Shown: in pieces, positions 13,621 through 25,980 of the stretch
Layout of the letters: each line of letters starts with the position of its first letter
How positions within the stretch are numbered: the stretch's first letter is position 1
From: Pipra filicauda
Lineage: Eukaryota; Chordata; Aves; Passeriformes; Pipridae
Reading direction: 5' to 3'
NCBI RefSeq assembly: GCF_003945595.2
Contig: NW_024104292.1
Span: forward strand, 992,001-1,056,000
DNA length: 64,000 nt
Notes under the pieces: model-generated
The model's input: the letters and a program-made list of their open reading frames with translations, nothing else
Told to the model about the DNA's origin: nothing
Database searches by the model: none
Made by a program: the position numbers and the translations under genes

Positions 13621-15637
13621 AACGTGCTTCAAGTTCCCTACAGGACTAACTTTACAGAAATTTTGAGAGTTTATGGGATGTGTTGGTGGGATGGTGAACT
13701 GCCAGAGGCACTGGAGAGAGGCAGAGAGAATGATGCTCACTTTCTTTCTCCAAACCTTTTAAAAATTCCTGCTTCCACAGGTATTTCACTACTTTTTTTT
13801 TTAAATTTGCTAAAGCATATATTTGTGGTTTAGTAACTTCTGCATGCTACAGGTATCTGTTGCACTAGTCAGTGTTAACTCTGAATTACTTATTCACTAC
13901 TTTGAAACAGGGTTATGAATAGTGGGGTGTGTGCAAGAAAATCTAGATGGTGTGTCCATCATCTACATTGACACACACTGGTTTTTGACCTAAAATTACT
14001 CTACGACTGTAGTGCATGACATATTTTTAAAATTCTACGAATCACAATTTATTTTCATCTTTGGAGAATGTGGGAAATATGTTACAAGCCTCTGACACAA
14101 GTATCATAGCCAGTAATGTCAAAATTTTAAATTTGCCTAGGTCTTTATATTCCGTTCATGGAAGGTTTATTAAAGAGTTAATGTATTATTAATCATTAGA
14201 AATATATTACAGTTGTAAATCAAGCACAAGTGCATCAGAAGCGTTTATAACCGGTGGTTGTGGATAAGCATTCACAAAAAAGTCACAAAAAAACCCCTAT
14301 ATAGGTTGAAATAACCATTTATTAGAACATTTATTACACAGTAATATTTACAGCCTTACCTTGCAGGCAACTTTGATTGAGATTTATTTTGTAAAGTCTG
14401 AACTTTCTTGGTGACAATTTCTGTGAAACTTCCTTGCTGTCTGATTCATCTAACGCTGCAGCTGAACGACACTGGGAGAGCAAAACCTGCCAAGCCGATT
14501 TTACATGTGACAATCAAAGGCAAGGACTCTTGACAGGAGCCTTTTAATGAATCCATGTGAGATGGATGTGGGTTCCTTCACTGGAGAGAGAAGAGTCTCA
14601 CAATGTCTCACAGAGATCCCTTCTAATAGTAAGTCATCTTTTGGAGATAGATTTTTCCACCTTGTTTTCAGAAGCAAATAATGCCAAGTGCCACAATTGG
14701 GACATTTTACTTGGGAAATGAGTTTCAGATACTAAGGGGAAACTTATTTTGAGACCTGTGATGGGGACTCAACCGCCTGCATTTTGCTTTCTCTCTAACT
14801 CTGATTTGGCAGGAGATGTCTGATGTATTCCCCAGTGAATGACACAGCCTTGCCCACAGAGAAGCATAAAGCTGAATGGGGAATAACAGCACTTTGGCAC
14901 AACTTCTTAGCATCTTCTTTTGTCTCCTTGTGCCACATGCAGAGATGAAGACTCTCCAAGGTACTTGTTGGTTAGTAAGCAGGGCTGCTCATACAGTTCA
15001 GTGCTACCACTCCTACAACCCATGATATACTCTGATGCTTACTGCTACACACAACTACCTAACATCTGTATCAAATAGCAGAGAAATTTGTAATTGAGTG
15101 TTTAGTGTGATTTATTCACTTAATTAGAAAGAGTTTGAAGAAACTGCTCATAGGGAGTTAGAAATACTAGACAATGGATGAAAAGATGCAATCCTAAACT
15201 ATCGGTCAGATGTGGGCTCCGAGCTTTGCTGCTAGAACAGCTCTTGAATAAAATGCCAATAGACTTTCTGCTTCCTTGGTTGCTCAGTGTGACCTGGTAA
15301 AGACAGCAATAGGAACACCACTGCCTAACGCATAACAAAATCCAGGCTATGGATCCCTGGTATCTCAGGGGGCAACTGCTGCAACAGAACAAGGCAAATT
15401 CAGGGTTATTCCAAATAATGGCAACTGCTAGTTCTTCCCCCAGGGCTTTTTTGGGTTGTTTTCTCAGAGATGGGCAGGATCCAAGCCCTGCTGTCTTATA
15501 AAATTACATATTTCAAACCTTTCAAAGCATTACACATGACAGTTAGCCATTTAGATCCACCTAGAAAGGCAAGCCCTATATTTGTAGTTTTTTCTCTGCC
15601 AAGTGTGTAATTTTCTTGTCAGACTAGAATCTTCTTC

Positions 15638-15662
15638 ATACACACGCATGCACACACACACA
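15638..15662. repeat. Short CA-rich microsatellite
   Basis: 'atacacacgcatgcacacac' followed by 'acaca'. Confidence 0.8.
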
Positions 15663-17639
15663 AGTAGAAATCTCCTGCTGTAGACTTTTTTTTTCCTGGA
15701 AAGAATTATTTTTATTTCCTCTTTAGGAATAGCCTAAAAACTTATTTTATCCCTTGCTGCTGTGTGGGAGGTATTAATTATCTAATTATTCCAGTTTATA
15801 GGGGTGAAAGGTTTTTGAAGTTTCTTTATAGTAGCAGAGATATGAGAAACACCTAAGTTACAGCTAGGAAGTTTTGGAGACCAAATTTCTTTATTCAGGT
15901 ATTATAGGGCTTTTATGCCCAACACTTCGAATCATTTCTAGGTAGATTAACAAAGCTCCAATTAAACAAAAAGAGACTGTCATGTGCTCATGCAAAGCCT
16001 GAGTAGAGTAACAGGAGGAATAGAAATTATAGAAATTATTCTGGTCAGAGAAAAAAAACCAAACACACAAAGAATCTCTATATCAGCCTAATTTCTTATG
16101 GAAATTAATTTCTCAGCTGGATTCCTTCAACTGAGAGTGTGTTATCTATCCTCATTACACGTCTATTAATCTTTAAAATTAAACAAACAAACTCTTGTTC
16201 TTTCCACTTTTAGAAACAAAATATGTTAGAAGTTTTTGTAGTTTTGATAATACATTCTTTCTCCTCTTTTCCTCTTCTGGCATTAAATGTAACAGAATGA
16301 ACAATGCTAACAGTTTTCAGTTTTATTTTTTCCACTTGTTAAATTGAAAAATAACAAAGCAGCTTGGCAAGAGGGAAATTAAATTCTTCTGAGTACAGAG
16401 AAGATAAAGTTAGAGGAAACAAAGAGAAAAAAAGGGAGAAAAATCATTAAAACTTCTTGTGAAGTTTTATTCCACTGAATCTTTCAGCCAACAAGCCAAA
16501 AATCTTATCTTTTGGCAGCTTCCCATGAAGAAGTCCACTAGATGTAAAAACTGGAAATCCCAGGGTGCATCTCTCAGTTTCCTTTCTACCTGCTCCAAGT
16601 TCTATGTTTTTTCTTACAGGATTGATGTCAGTTGTCTCCAATCAATGTGCAGCAAACGTGGCTGAGAAGGAATCTTTGTCCTACTTTTAGTTAGAGAACC
16701 TCTGCTTGTCTCTTCCACTCTCAAGGCAGGAATATCCATCTGACCTTCAGCTGCACTTGTGGAGAGCAAGAGAGCCATAGGGTAAGATAATTTACTGTTA
16801 GAATAATAGACCTACACATGTCTAAAGATACTCTGATAAAATTATTCTCATGTAATTCCAATCATCTATATTTTTAGGCCATTATTAGCTTTTAAGTCTT
16901 AATTGGTGCCGGATGTGTCCATCACGTTACCTGTTATATCATCTGGCTGACACTTTAAAAGTAATATAATGGGACATAAAAGTTTAAAATTAAAGACTAC
17001 TTAATAGTACTTAATGTATAGATCTAAAAATAAAAAATCACAAGGAAAAATTAATACCAGCTGGGCTAGCTCATAAAAGACCTGTACCATCAACCATGGA
17101 TATGTCTAAAAAATTGCTGTACTTTTACAAACGGATGAAAGCAGCAGCTAATGTAAATCAGTACAGGTCCAGTTATTTCAGTAGCATTGGCACAGAATCT
17201 TACCCTTTAAACAAGGTGGCAAGGTGCTACTAGAAATGTTTTATTTATATTAAGTAACTCTATTTCTAGGCTTACAGCCCGATAAGGTTGTTGTTCTCCA
17301 AACAACTAAAACAATTCTCTTTGCTCTAAAAACCTTCACCCTCTAAACAAGGAATAAGTTTTAAAATAAAAGTAGTTAAACTGTACAAAACCCCAAAACT
17401 CAAGATGCAGCCTTAACATAGCAGTTTTATCATGCTTTATGATGCAATTGTTGTAGATTTTGTTCCTGCAAGTGGTCTACAAGTTTTGGTAGTAACCAAT
17501 ACAATTAGAGATATCAATTCCAATCTTAATTAAAGTTGCCTAAAGACTTAGTATAAGTAGTGGCAATTCTAAAATCAGTTTCCATCAGAATATGGTGGGA
17601 CCTGACTCTAACAGGATCAATAACTATTTTCTGGTTTTC

Positions 17640-18128
17640 AGTAACCAGTGTCTGGAATAACAGAGGTAAAGAAATTCAACAGATGTGATTTGAGGACTGA
17701 GAGAATGACACAGCAGAGACTGACATGGGACCAAGGAGAAAGGACTCAAAGCTACCTTCTTGGACTTCGTGAGGAGAAAGGACTTCAGGAAACAGTTGAA
17801 GGTTGGTTGGGAGGGAGTGTTCAGGGGCCCCGAACACTCCCACGAGAGAGAGACTGTGTTACATATCAGCCTTGGAAGGCTTCTCCTGGACTAAAGTTAA
17901 AGGGAGGGGCTTAAAGGACTGATAGAAGTGTAATACTATATATATAGTTGCCTTTAGTTTGTATAGTATTTATTTGTGTAAATAAATGTATATACTTCCC
18001 CTTCCCCCTATAGAAGCCTCTGGCCTGAAAGTTTCTCTCCGGTGTTGGGATAAATTGTGGGAAGGGGTGGGGGGAAGCCTGGAAATCGGATTCTGGATTT
18101 CTAATGTGTCTCAAATTGCCACACACAG
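17640..18128 (+). mobile_element. Possible second LTR-like segment with a long hairpin
   Basis: An AATAAA signal at 17981-17986, a downstream end rich in 'ggtgttgggataaattgtgg', and a last part 'tgtctcaaattgccacacac' suggest the 3' half of an LTR on the + strand. It contains a perfect hairpin at 17813-17841. There is no clear TG start or target duplication, so this is inference. Confidence 0.33.
17813..17841. repeat. Inverted repeat with GGGGCCCC centre
   Basis: GGGAGTGTTC (17813-17822) pairs perfectly with GAACACTCCC (17832-17841). Between them are one A and the palindrome GGGGCCCC. It is much more GC-rich than its surroundings. Confidence 0.85.
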
Positions 18129-18242
18129 TTAATCAGATGGCAGTGCCTTTCCCCAAAAATGTGGAAAACAATCCAGTTTCAGAACTAGTATGAGAAGATT
18201 TTTAACAGAAATGGAAATATAAACCCTATAGCAGGTCAATAA

Positions 18243-18715
18243 TGCTAAGACAATCCCAGGTGGAGGCAAAAAACTGGAATCCTTTATTGGACATACAGGC
18301 TGATATTTTAAGGTTCTGGGGTCTACATATTCATGGGGGCGCTGAGCTATTACAAACAGGGGGTTTTACAAGGATGAGGTAAGGGAAAAACCCAAGTTAC
18401 ACCTTTTGGGTTTAGCACATCATGGGGAAAAACTACTTATTTTAGGATTACATTTTTGGGGATTTACATGGGGGAGAGATATCCAATGTTTACAGAATAC
18501 ACAGGATACACAGAGAGGGGGAAAACAACAATGGATTTTGTGCAGAGGCTTGATAACATCACAACATAGTCTTTCTGTATCTTGGCAGGACATTCCAAAC
18601 AGGTGACATCCTGTTTGGTCCTCAAATGCAGGTTTTTTCCCCAGCTTTTGTAGCCCAAGGTTTCTGTTTAAACCCAGTGGTTTCTTTTTCTGATATCCAA
18701 CTTTTCAGACTCCAG
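18243..18715 (-). mobile_element. LTR-like element, minus strand
   Basis: Read on the minus strand this looks like U3-R-U5: an AATAAA signal (complement at 18283-18288), then a roughly 40-bp end 'ttgcctccacctgggattgt', 'cttagca', finishing CA at 18243. Upstream lies a pyrimidine-rich U3-like region without coding frames. The far end (about 18700) and a target duplication could not be fixed. Confidence 0.5.
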
Positions 18716-19309
18716 CAAAACCCCAGACTATTTGCCAGGGTAATTAGGAGAATAAACAGGCTTAACAATTTTAAGGAAAAAAGCTCTAAAGAATAAAATC
18801 TTTACCCTGTATTGAAGCTCTTCACTTTTTAAAACTCCAGTGGATAGTGTCAGCTATTCAGCTTGTGAATGCTCTTTGTTGTCTGCCTCACCCAAACATT
18901 GCAAGACTTCAAATAAGCTGTCAAAATCTAGTATCTGAGTGAGAAATGTCCCCTTGTTGAGCACTGCCAAATTACTGCTGTCTGCTTGTGGCTCTCTGCT
19001 CCTGGATGACATGATGCTGAAGCAGCAGCAGTAGACTCAACTAGCCTAGTCCAAGTCAAAAAATAAACTGTATCAAAATTTCCTTCACTTTTTGTGCTAA
19101 ACGGACCTTCACAACTGCATCCAGTTCCAGGTTCAAAAAGGCTTCATTTGTTAGGAAGCCCACATCTAAAAACCTATTTTAAAGAAATCTTATAGGCCTG
19201 AAAACATAAATAACTATTTGGATCTTCAGGTGCTCTTAGATACCTCATACCTGTTTATTGCCATAATTTCAAATAGCAAGATAAGATATATAAAGTAGAC
19301 AGTATATAT

Positions 19310-19329
19310 TATGTGCTATATAGCACATA
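19310..19329. repeat. Perfect 20-bp palindrome in TA-rich DNA
   Basis: The palindrome is centred on GTGCTATATAGCAC, with TA-rich arms continuing imperfectly on both sides (19300-19352). Confidence 0.9.
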
Positions 19330-22300
19330 TATAATATAGCATATAGTATATAGCTGAAGTCCATTCACAGCTATCAAAAAATGAAGAGCCATTGCTGCCT
19401 CAGCTCAGCCAGATAGGGTGGGGCTTGTGGCAGCCACAGGGATGGGACCAGTACCCAGCTCCTGCAAGAGGAGCCCTTTGGGCATCTCAAAGAGATGCAG
19501 CCTCCTCACCAAGGGGAACCTTGCTCTGTCTTACTGTCAGTACGGAAAATTGTGTTCCACTATCTTGGAGAGAGCTTAAGAATTTAAGTTATAAGGGAGA
19601 TACAAGGTTGAAAGTTGACTTTGTCCTACAGTTAAAAATTGCAGCAAACCTGGGTACATGGAAGTTCTCCACTCCCAGGACCATTCCAACTGGTCTCTGC
19701 TTTGATGAGACAATGGACTGACTGTGAACTGGACTCACTGGAGACTGGACCAAATGTCACAATCAAGCATTTCACTTATTGCTACAAGAGCTCTTCAGGT
19801 GGGAATTTCAAACAGCCATGGAGATCCCTCTTGGTACCTTTTGCTTTGTCTAGATCAATCCATAGGCACAATTTGTATGCTTCAGTGAGTTGACTGACAT
19901 GCTGGGTGGAGAATCTGGACATCCCAGAAACTCCTTCAGGCAGTTGTTACTGTAAAATTGACCAAACTCTACATAGATAAAACACATGCAAATAGTGTAA
20001 ACTCCTCCTACAGAAGGAAAATTGGTCACATAGCACAATCTTCTGTTGTCAGTTATGATAGATAGGGGATGTTTCTTACACAGTGTCAGGAGTGATGGAT
20101 CTTGGATGTTCTGCAGTGGTCATGCAGCAGCACAGGCCAGCTGGCTGTGTGAACATTATGCAGCTTTTACAGTTTGCTTAAGGGCTACTTTTACAATTCT
20201 TTTCTCTGATTAGTTTGTAATTTCCTTTTAGTTGCAAATTACTCCTTCGGAAAGGGGATTTATACCCCCAAAGCTCCCCACACAGTAGAAACTAGTGTAC
20301 ACGTGCACAGATGAAACCCTCAATAAACAATTTAACTTGTGCATACAGGCACATTACGGACAGCTTACAGGGGATGCTGGTTACTGGCCAGGCTTCTCCG
20401 GCCTTTTCCCCTTTTCCCTTGGACATTGCTGTCTCTTCTCTGTCTGCTCCACTTTGACTGCTGCAGGCTCAAACAGGGTTGTTAAGCAGCCTTTGGTACC
20501 TCAGCTGCCTTTTTCAGGACTGGCTCAGGTACCTCTCGTGGCTCTGAATTACATTTTTGAGACTGAACCTGTGGACTCCAAGGGAAGGGTTTACGCAATT
20601 ACACCTGGCTGTCAGTATTCATTCAGTTACAGTAACTCCTCTCTGGGGGAAGAGGAGTACCCTATTACATCTGTCTTGTACTCTCCTAAAATGAGGTCAA
20701 ATAAAGTGACAAAAGCATATGTAAGGGTAAGAAAGTGTCTCTGCAATGCAGGGAGCAGCTCTGCATTTTGCTACTCAAAACTCCCCCTCAGACTTCATTG
20801 AACATCTCCTGAAAAGCTCTTGAAATGAAGATCTGACCACTGGGATTCTTTGTTTCCTCAGAAAGGAGCAGTATGACTTACCACACACTTCTCTGTCTTA
20901 TAGGGTTATAAGATCATGTCCCTGGCTGGCAGTCAAGACATTGGCTTGGATGGGTTACTTGGACTATAGTCAGGGATTGGATAACAAAGCAGTAGGAAGG
21001 ATGAGGACGAATGAGTCTTGTGTCCATGTGCATATATGATGGACAGTGAAGCAGGGTGAAGCCCTTCCCTTGCTCTCTGTAGAAGACAAAAGACCCACCC
21101 ACAAATACTCCCTTCCTGATTATTTTCACTTTGATCCTAACACGAGGTTTTACTCCACAAGGCTGTGGGCCATGTAGTATGTTCTGGCAAGGACCACATG
21201 CTAACCTTACAGATTAACTCTAGGAGGTCTCCAGCAGCCCAGCTCTGACATGTATAGAATTCATCATTGACACTCGAACACTCCTCCCGGCTTTGACTCT
21301 ACCACCTCACACCATATGAAAGCAGCTGTGCCCTCTGGGCATCAGACTTCTCAGTAGTGTTAATTAAACCCTACAGGCTAACCTACGTCAATATAATTTC
21401 TTTTTATCCCATTCTAGATACGGTTGATAAATAGTGGCCAGGAAAAGATTTTTTTTCTGAGGGGGGTCAATGAGAGAAAAAATTTGAGCATTGCCCCCAA
21501 GAATAGCTGAAGAAAATGACATTGCCATCATTGGCAGATTTCCAACCATTCATCTGTATTAGCAATGTGTTGGCTTTTGTCAATAAGGTTTTATTTTTGT
21601 CCAGTTCCTCCTTATAGGTATCGGAATTCTTTATAGCCTGTTAGGCCACTGTGAGACATATTTAGAAACACAATTAGTGCCCCTAAGGCTCCGTTCCTCT
21701 GTCCCCAGGGGAACTCAATTGAAAATGTTTCAGGACTGTGCAGCAAAATAACATGGTTTATCACATGAGGGAAAACCTTTTGTGCAAATAAACTGAAATT
21801 AAAATATAGTCAGTGAAAACTGCATTCTCCCTAGGCACAGAGAGAAATGATTATGTGGCCAGTGTTGTAAGAAATGTGTTGCTTTCCAGAAAGGAAGAAA
21901 GAACCAAACAGAACTAAAATGCAAAAGCTGTTTAAGAACTTTCTTTCCATTTCATGTAAGTCTGAAAGATTGTATTTTAAAAATAATTTCTGTGCAAATA
22001 GCTTCTCACCTAACTTTTAAGGAGTATTTGGACTATATCTAACATACAAGCAGTTTTAAAACATAATACTGAGGACTTAAGAGCACAACCACTGCATGAC
22101 TTCCCTGTCATCAGTCATCTCCAACTTGTCCCCTATGCCCTCTTCAGTCCAAGTCACACTACAGGGGTAAGAGCCTAAGTTATTGTGCCCTATCTACTGC
22201 TGACCTTCTGTTCAATTAAATAACATAATCTGTCATAAACCCAGGATTTATTTGGCCCACTTAATTTGGAATGACAGTTTTCACTGTTGAGAATAGAACT

Positions 22301-22743
22301 GAACATTTTATCTACTATCTCTAGGAAGTGTATGGTAGACCCACCAGGGAAATATTTCTCCAGATTTACCATGCTGACAATTCCTGAAGAAGTTCTCTTC
22401 TTCCTAGGAGATTGGAAAGGCAGAAAAGGCTCTTGTGGGAACTCTACCTACCTGCTGCTTCATGAGTTTTGTGTTTCAGGATTGCTGTGGCAATGCTGAC
22501 TTACTTGCATTCTGCATTCAGTAAAATGCTAATCAAAGAAATAAAGTCTCAGATGTAGATTTTCAATCTCTGACTCTTCACACTCAGCAGAGTGGGATAA
22601 TCCTCCAGGAGGAAGCGGCAGGAGAAGAAATTTTACTAGTTTATGACTGAGCTCAGTAAGTTTGCAAACCTATGGCATTAAATGACAAGTCCATTCCATG
22701 ACTGCAGGCAGCCCAAATGGCTCACTGAGTCTCCTGTCCTTGT

Positions 22744-22760
22744 AAAAAAAAAAAAAAAAA
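22744..22760. repeat. (A)17 tract
   Basis: Seventeen consecutive A residues with no recognisable retroposed body upstream. Confidence 0.9.
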
Positions 22761-25700
22761 GAATCAGGGGGGAAAAAAGGAACGTCATTGTCTTGTCTTG
22801 TTCACCACCTGCACCACATTAGCACTTTGAGATAAACTTCCCTTGATGCTTATGATCCTGTTGCAGTCACACCACTTGACTGATGGCAGAACAGGGCCCT
22901 TAGCAATCCTCTTCCTGCTGTCACCAAATGACACCACAGAGTAACACTGTTAGCAGCTGTTCTCTTCCACATGAGACGTTTGCCATTTTGCTCTAATTTT
23001 TACAGTTTAACTCCTATAATGGGAGCAATGACAGTATTTCATTAGGACTGTTCCTTAACCAGGAACTCCTCAAGGAGCACAACATTACTAAGCAGCCATT
23101 GCAGCTAAGAGTGAACAGTCCCATTTATTGTTTGCTTATGTCTTCCTCCTCTAGGGATTAAACCCATTATTGAAGAAACTGGCCTAGCCATGACTGAACA
23201 TTAATACAAGCAGTTTAAAACCAAAAAATACCCTACTATCCTTTAAATAAATGCAGACACGTTTATTTAAGCAAACATCAATCACGCAAATGCCTTTGGA
23301 AACTCCAACTAATTTCCTTCCAGAAAAGTGTTCAAACAACATGCTTTGGAAATACTCTTGGCTTATAGTAAAACATATTCTGGTACTATCCTGTCCTGTT
23401 GTATCTAAACAGTATTTAGTTATGTACTCTCTGTCTAGGAATATTTAGGCTTTTTTCTCCTTGCTTAGAAGTGCCCCATATTTTGAGACCAGCAATGCAC
23501 TGGAATAGATAAAGGCATTTTTATTGATTAAAAAAAGGGTAAACTAACAAACGGTTACAAGCCCAAGAATGGATATAACAAGTGGCATATTTATTATTGA
23601 CAACTCATTGCTGAATGGAAACTAATTCCAAGGTCAGGCAAGGCCTGAAAATTTTGGGTTTTTTTCAGGATTGCTTAATTTTTCCTGGATGGTTATGTGG
23701 TTTATGCATGGATGTTGCAAAGGGATCTTTATGTATGATGGCACAGCATATTTAGAAGGGAGACTAACTAGTGCTGTTACTTGCCTGCTCCTATCTCTTG
23801 GTCTGACTGTCCTGATATAGAGATGGAGCAGCTCAAGACATAGAGGTGTACATCACCCATACACAGACATTCTTTGCAGAATATGTGTATAACTGAAATA
23901 GGCTCTTTCAAGCAGAAGAAAGGCATGAAGAAGGGCATGTACATAGCTCTTCACACGTGGTTTATCAGCCTTGTGTTTGCCACAACATCACTACAAGCAG
24001 CACAGATGAAAACTGTGTTTTGATGCAGACAAATAACATCTGCTTCCCAGACTACCCTCAATGGAACAATGAGCATCTCCCTATTTACACCACAAAAATA
24101 GAGTAGTCTCCTGTGTCAACATGACCAGTGAATCCCAAGAGTGTAATGTAAAATAATCAAGTATGTAACCAAGAAAAAGCCTAAGGACATAATACCTTCG
24201 TAGAGATAATTGGACTTAAGAAGTCTTTGGAGCTAATTGTTTGGAGGCAGTTAGAAAGGTTAATAGAGTGTAATATAGCGATGTATTTCCTCTGTAAAAG
24301 TAGCATTGCTTATCTATATTTACACTACAGTACACATCAGCACAAAAGCATTATCGTTAACTAGAAAATCATGTACCATTTAGACAGGCTTCAACACCTA
24401 ACAAGTTATATGGCTTGGATATAAACTCAGTGAGCTTGACGTGTAAAATAGCTTGATAACTAAATGCTGTCTTTGTGCAGACATCACACTAAAGACCCTC
24501 ATCTGCTGAAGTCTTCAAGGATCTCTCTTATTTTCCAATCAGTCTCAACACAGAACTACTACCAGAGGTGAAGAGACAGCTGCGACTTCACTGCCAGTGA
24601 GGCTTCAAACTCTGTCCCAGGCACAGCACCAGTCACACCATGGTCACCACTGTAGCATGGTGTCTAGAGGAACTGAGTTTCTAGAACAGGTGATTTCACT
24701 GTAAAAAGGAAAGCATAGCATGGTGATTTTTAGCATACTTTAAATTTTTTTCCCAAACAACATCTTCTCCTGAGACCTAGCTCTGGCCTTTGACTGCTAC
24801 GGATTCTCACATCCATCATTCATTAGTAGAAACTGAATTCAAGGATCTTTGGGCTCTAAGGGTATTTCATTTGGGAACTCTGCCTGAAGGATCATTCATT
24901 AAATGAATATGGTTGGCATTTATGATGATAGTATGTTTTTTTTCCCAAACTTACTTGATTACGCTTCTGCCTTGGATCAGCTGTGATAATATTTATTCCA
25001 GTGGGATCTCATTACTTTCAATGCAGAAAATTATTGCTAAATTAACTGGCTCAAAGTACTATTTATGCGTATATTTATTCATAGAACTATTTATAAAAAT
25101 TGCTGGATTCTTTATTGATTGATATATCCATCCATATTAGTACTTAAGACTTTTGGATCTGTCATTATTTAGGGCCTCACACTAAAATTACTGAAGTTGA
25201 ATGAAGGTACCCCTTATCTTTGTCAGACTTTGGATCAGATTGCTTATGTTGAAGGTCCTTTAGATCATGTTAGATGTAGAAGAGAATAAGGGTTGTAAAA
25301 AAGACTGGGAGTCAGTTCAATCGATTTGCAAAGCTGCCATTTAACTTTCAAAGCAGAAATAAATCAAGTGAGATTTGCAAAGTTAAAAAAAATAGTTGAT
25401 TTTGGAATTAAATTTAATTAGGTAAATCCTTAGAGAGTTTTAGAAATTTTAGAATATAATTTTCAATCATTAGTTTCGTTTCTTTCAGGCCATTTATACT
25501 TCAGATAGTACTTTTTTAATCACGATACTTGGTGCATTTAAGGGCCAGTAGTTAGAGGACTCTGCAAATTTCCAACTTTTCGTGTATTCACTTATAATCA
25601 TTCAGTATTAATTCTTTACATACTCATGGTACACTAGTCTTTCCTGTAATTCTCTCAGCAAAACACATGCTTTTCTTTATGGTCTTTAGGAGGTATGCAA

Positions 25701-25843
25701 CCTAATTAGGACTGGTTGAAAATGCTCATTCTCAGAGTTATTAGTTAGAGTTCGTTGGAATGAAATTAACTAGCTTGAGCTAAATAATTTATTAACTAAC
25801 TGAGGTAATTAGTTAACAAACTAATTAACTCTTTCAGCTAATT

Positions 25844-25980
25844 CAAGCCCAGGTTAGACAGGGCTTTGAGCAATCTGGTCTAGTGGAAGGTATCCCTGCT
25901 CATGATAGGGGGGGTTGGAACAAGATGATCTCTAAGGTCCCTTCCAACCCAAACCATTCTATGATTCTTTGATTCTATAA
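25844..25980 (+). mobile_element. CR1 3' end fragment
   Basis: 'ctggtctagtggaaggtatc', 'aaggtcccttccaaccc' and 'aaaccattctatgattcttt' form a clear CR1 3' end of about 135 bp, next to a TTAACTA-rich stretch. Confidence 0.88.

Larger units (their letters stand above)
11621..17639. other. Non-coding stretch
   Basis: A slightly GC-rich block lies at 11640-12130. The 106-codon frame there has no recognisable motif. Simple T and CA tracts are listed separately. No gene is seen. Confidence 0.55.
18716..25843. other. Non-coding stretch
   Basis: It contains the palindrome at 19310 and an A tract. A 168-codon frame at 20295-20801 shows no domain and no splice or start support. I see no gene here. Confidence 0.5.

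Noticed and set aside
20295..20801. 168-codon + strand open frame
   Set aside because: No domain or conserved motif, no promoter, and the codons look random. It is not attached to a recognised transposon.
25740..25843. Cluster of TTAACTA/TAGTTAA motifs before a CR1 end
   Set aside because: The stretch is low-complexity AT-rich DNA. The repeated motifs are short and irregular and I see no defined structure.
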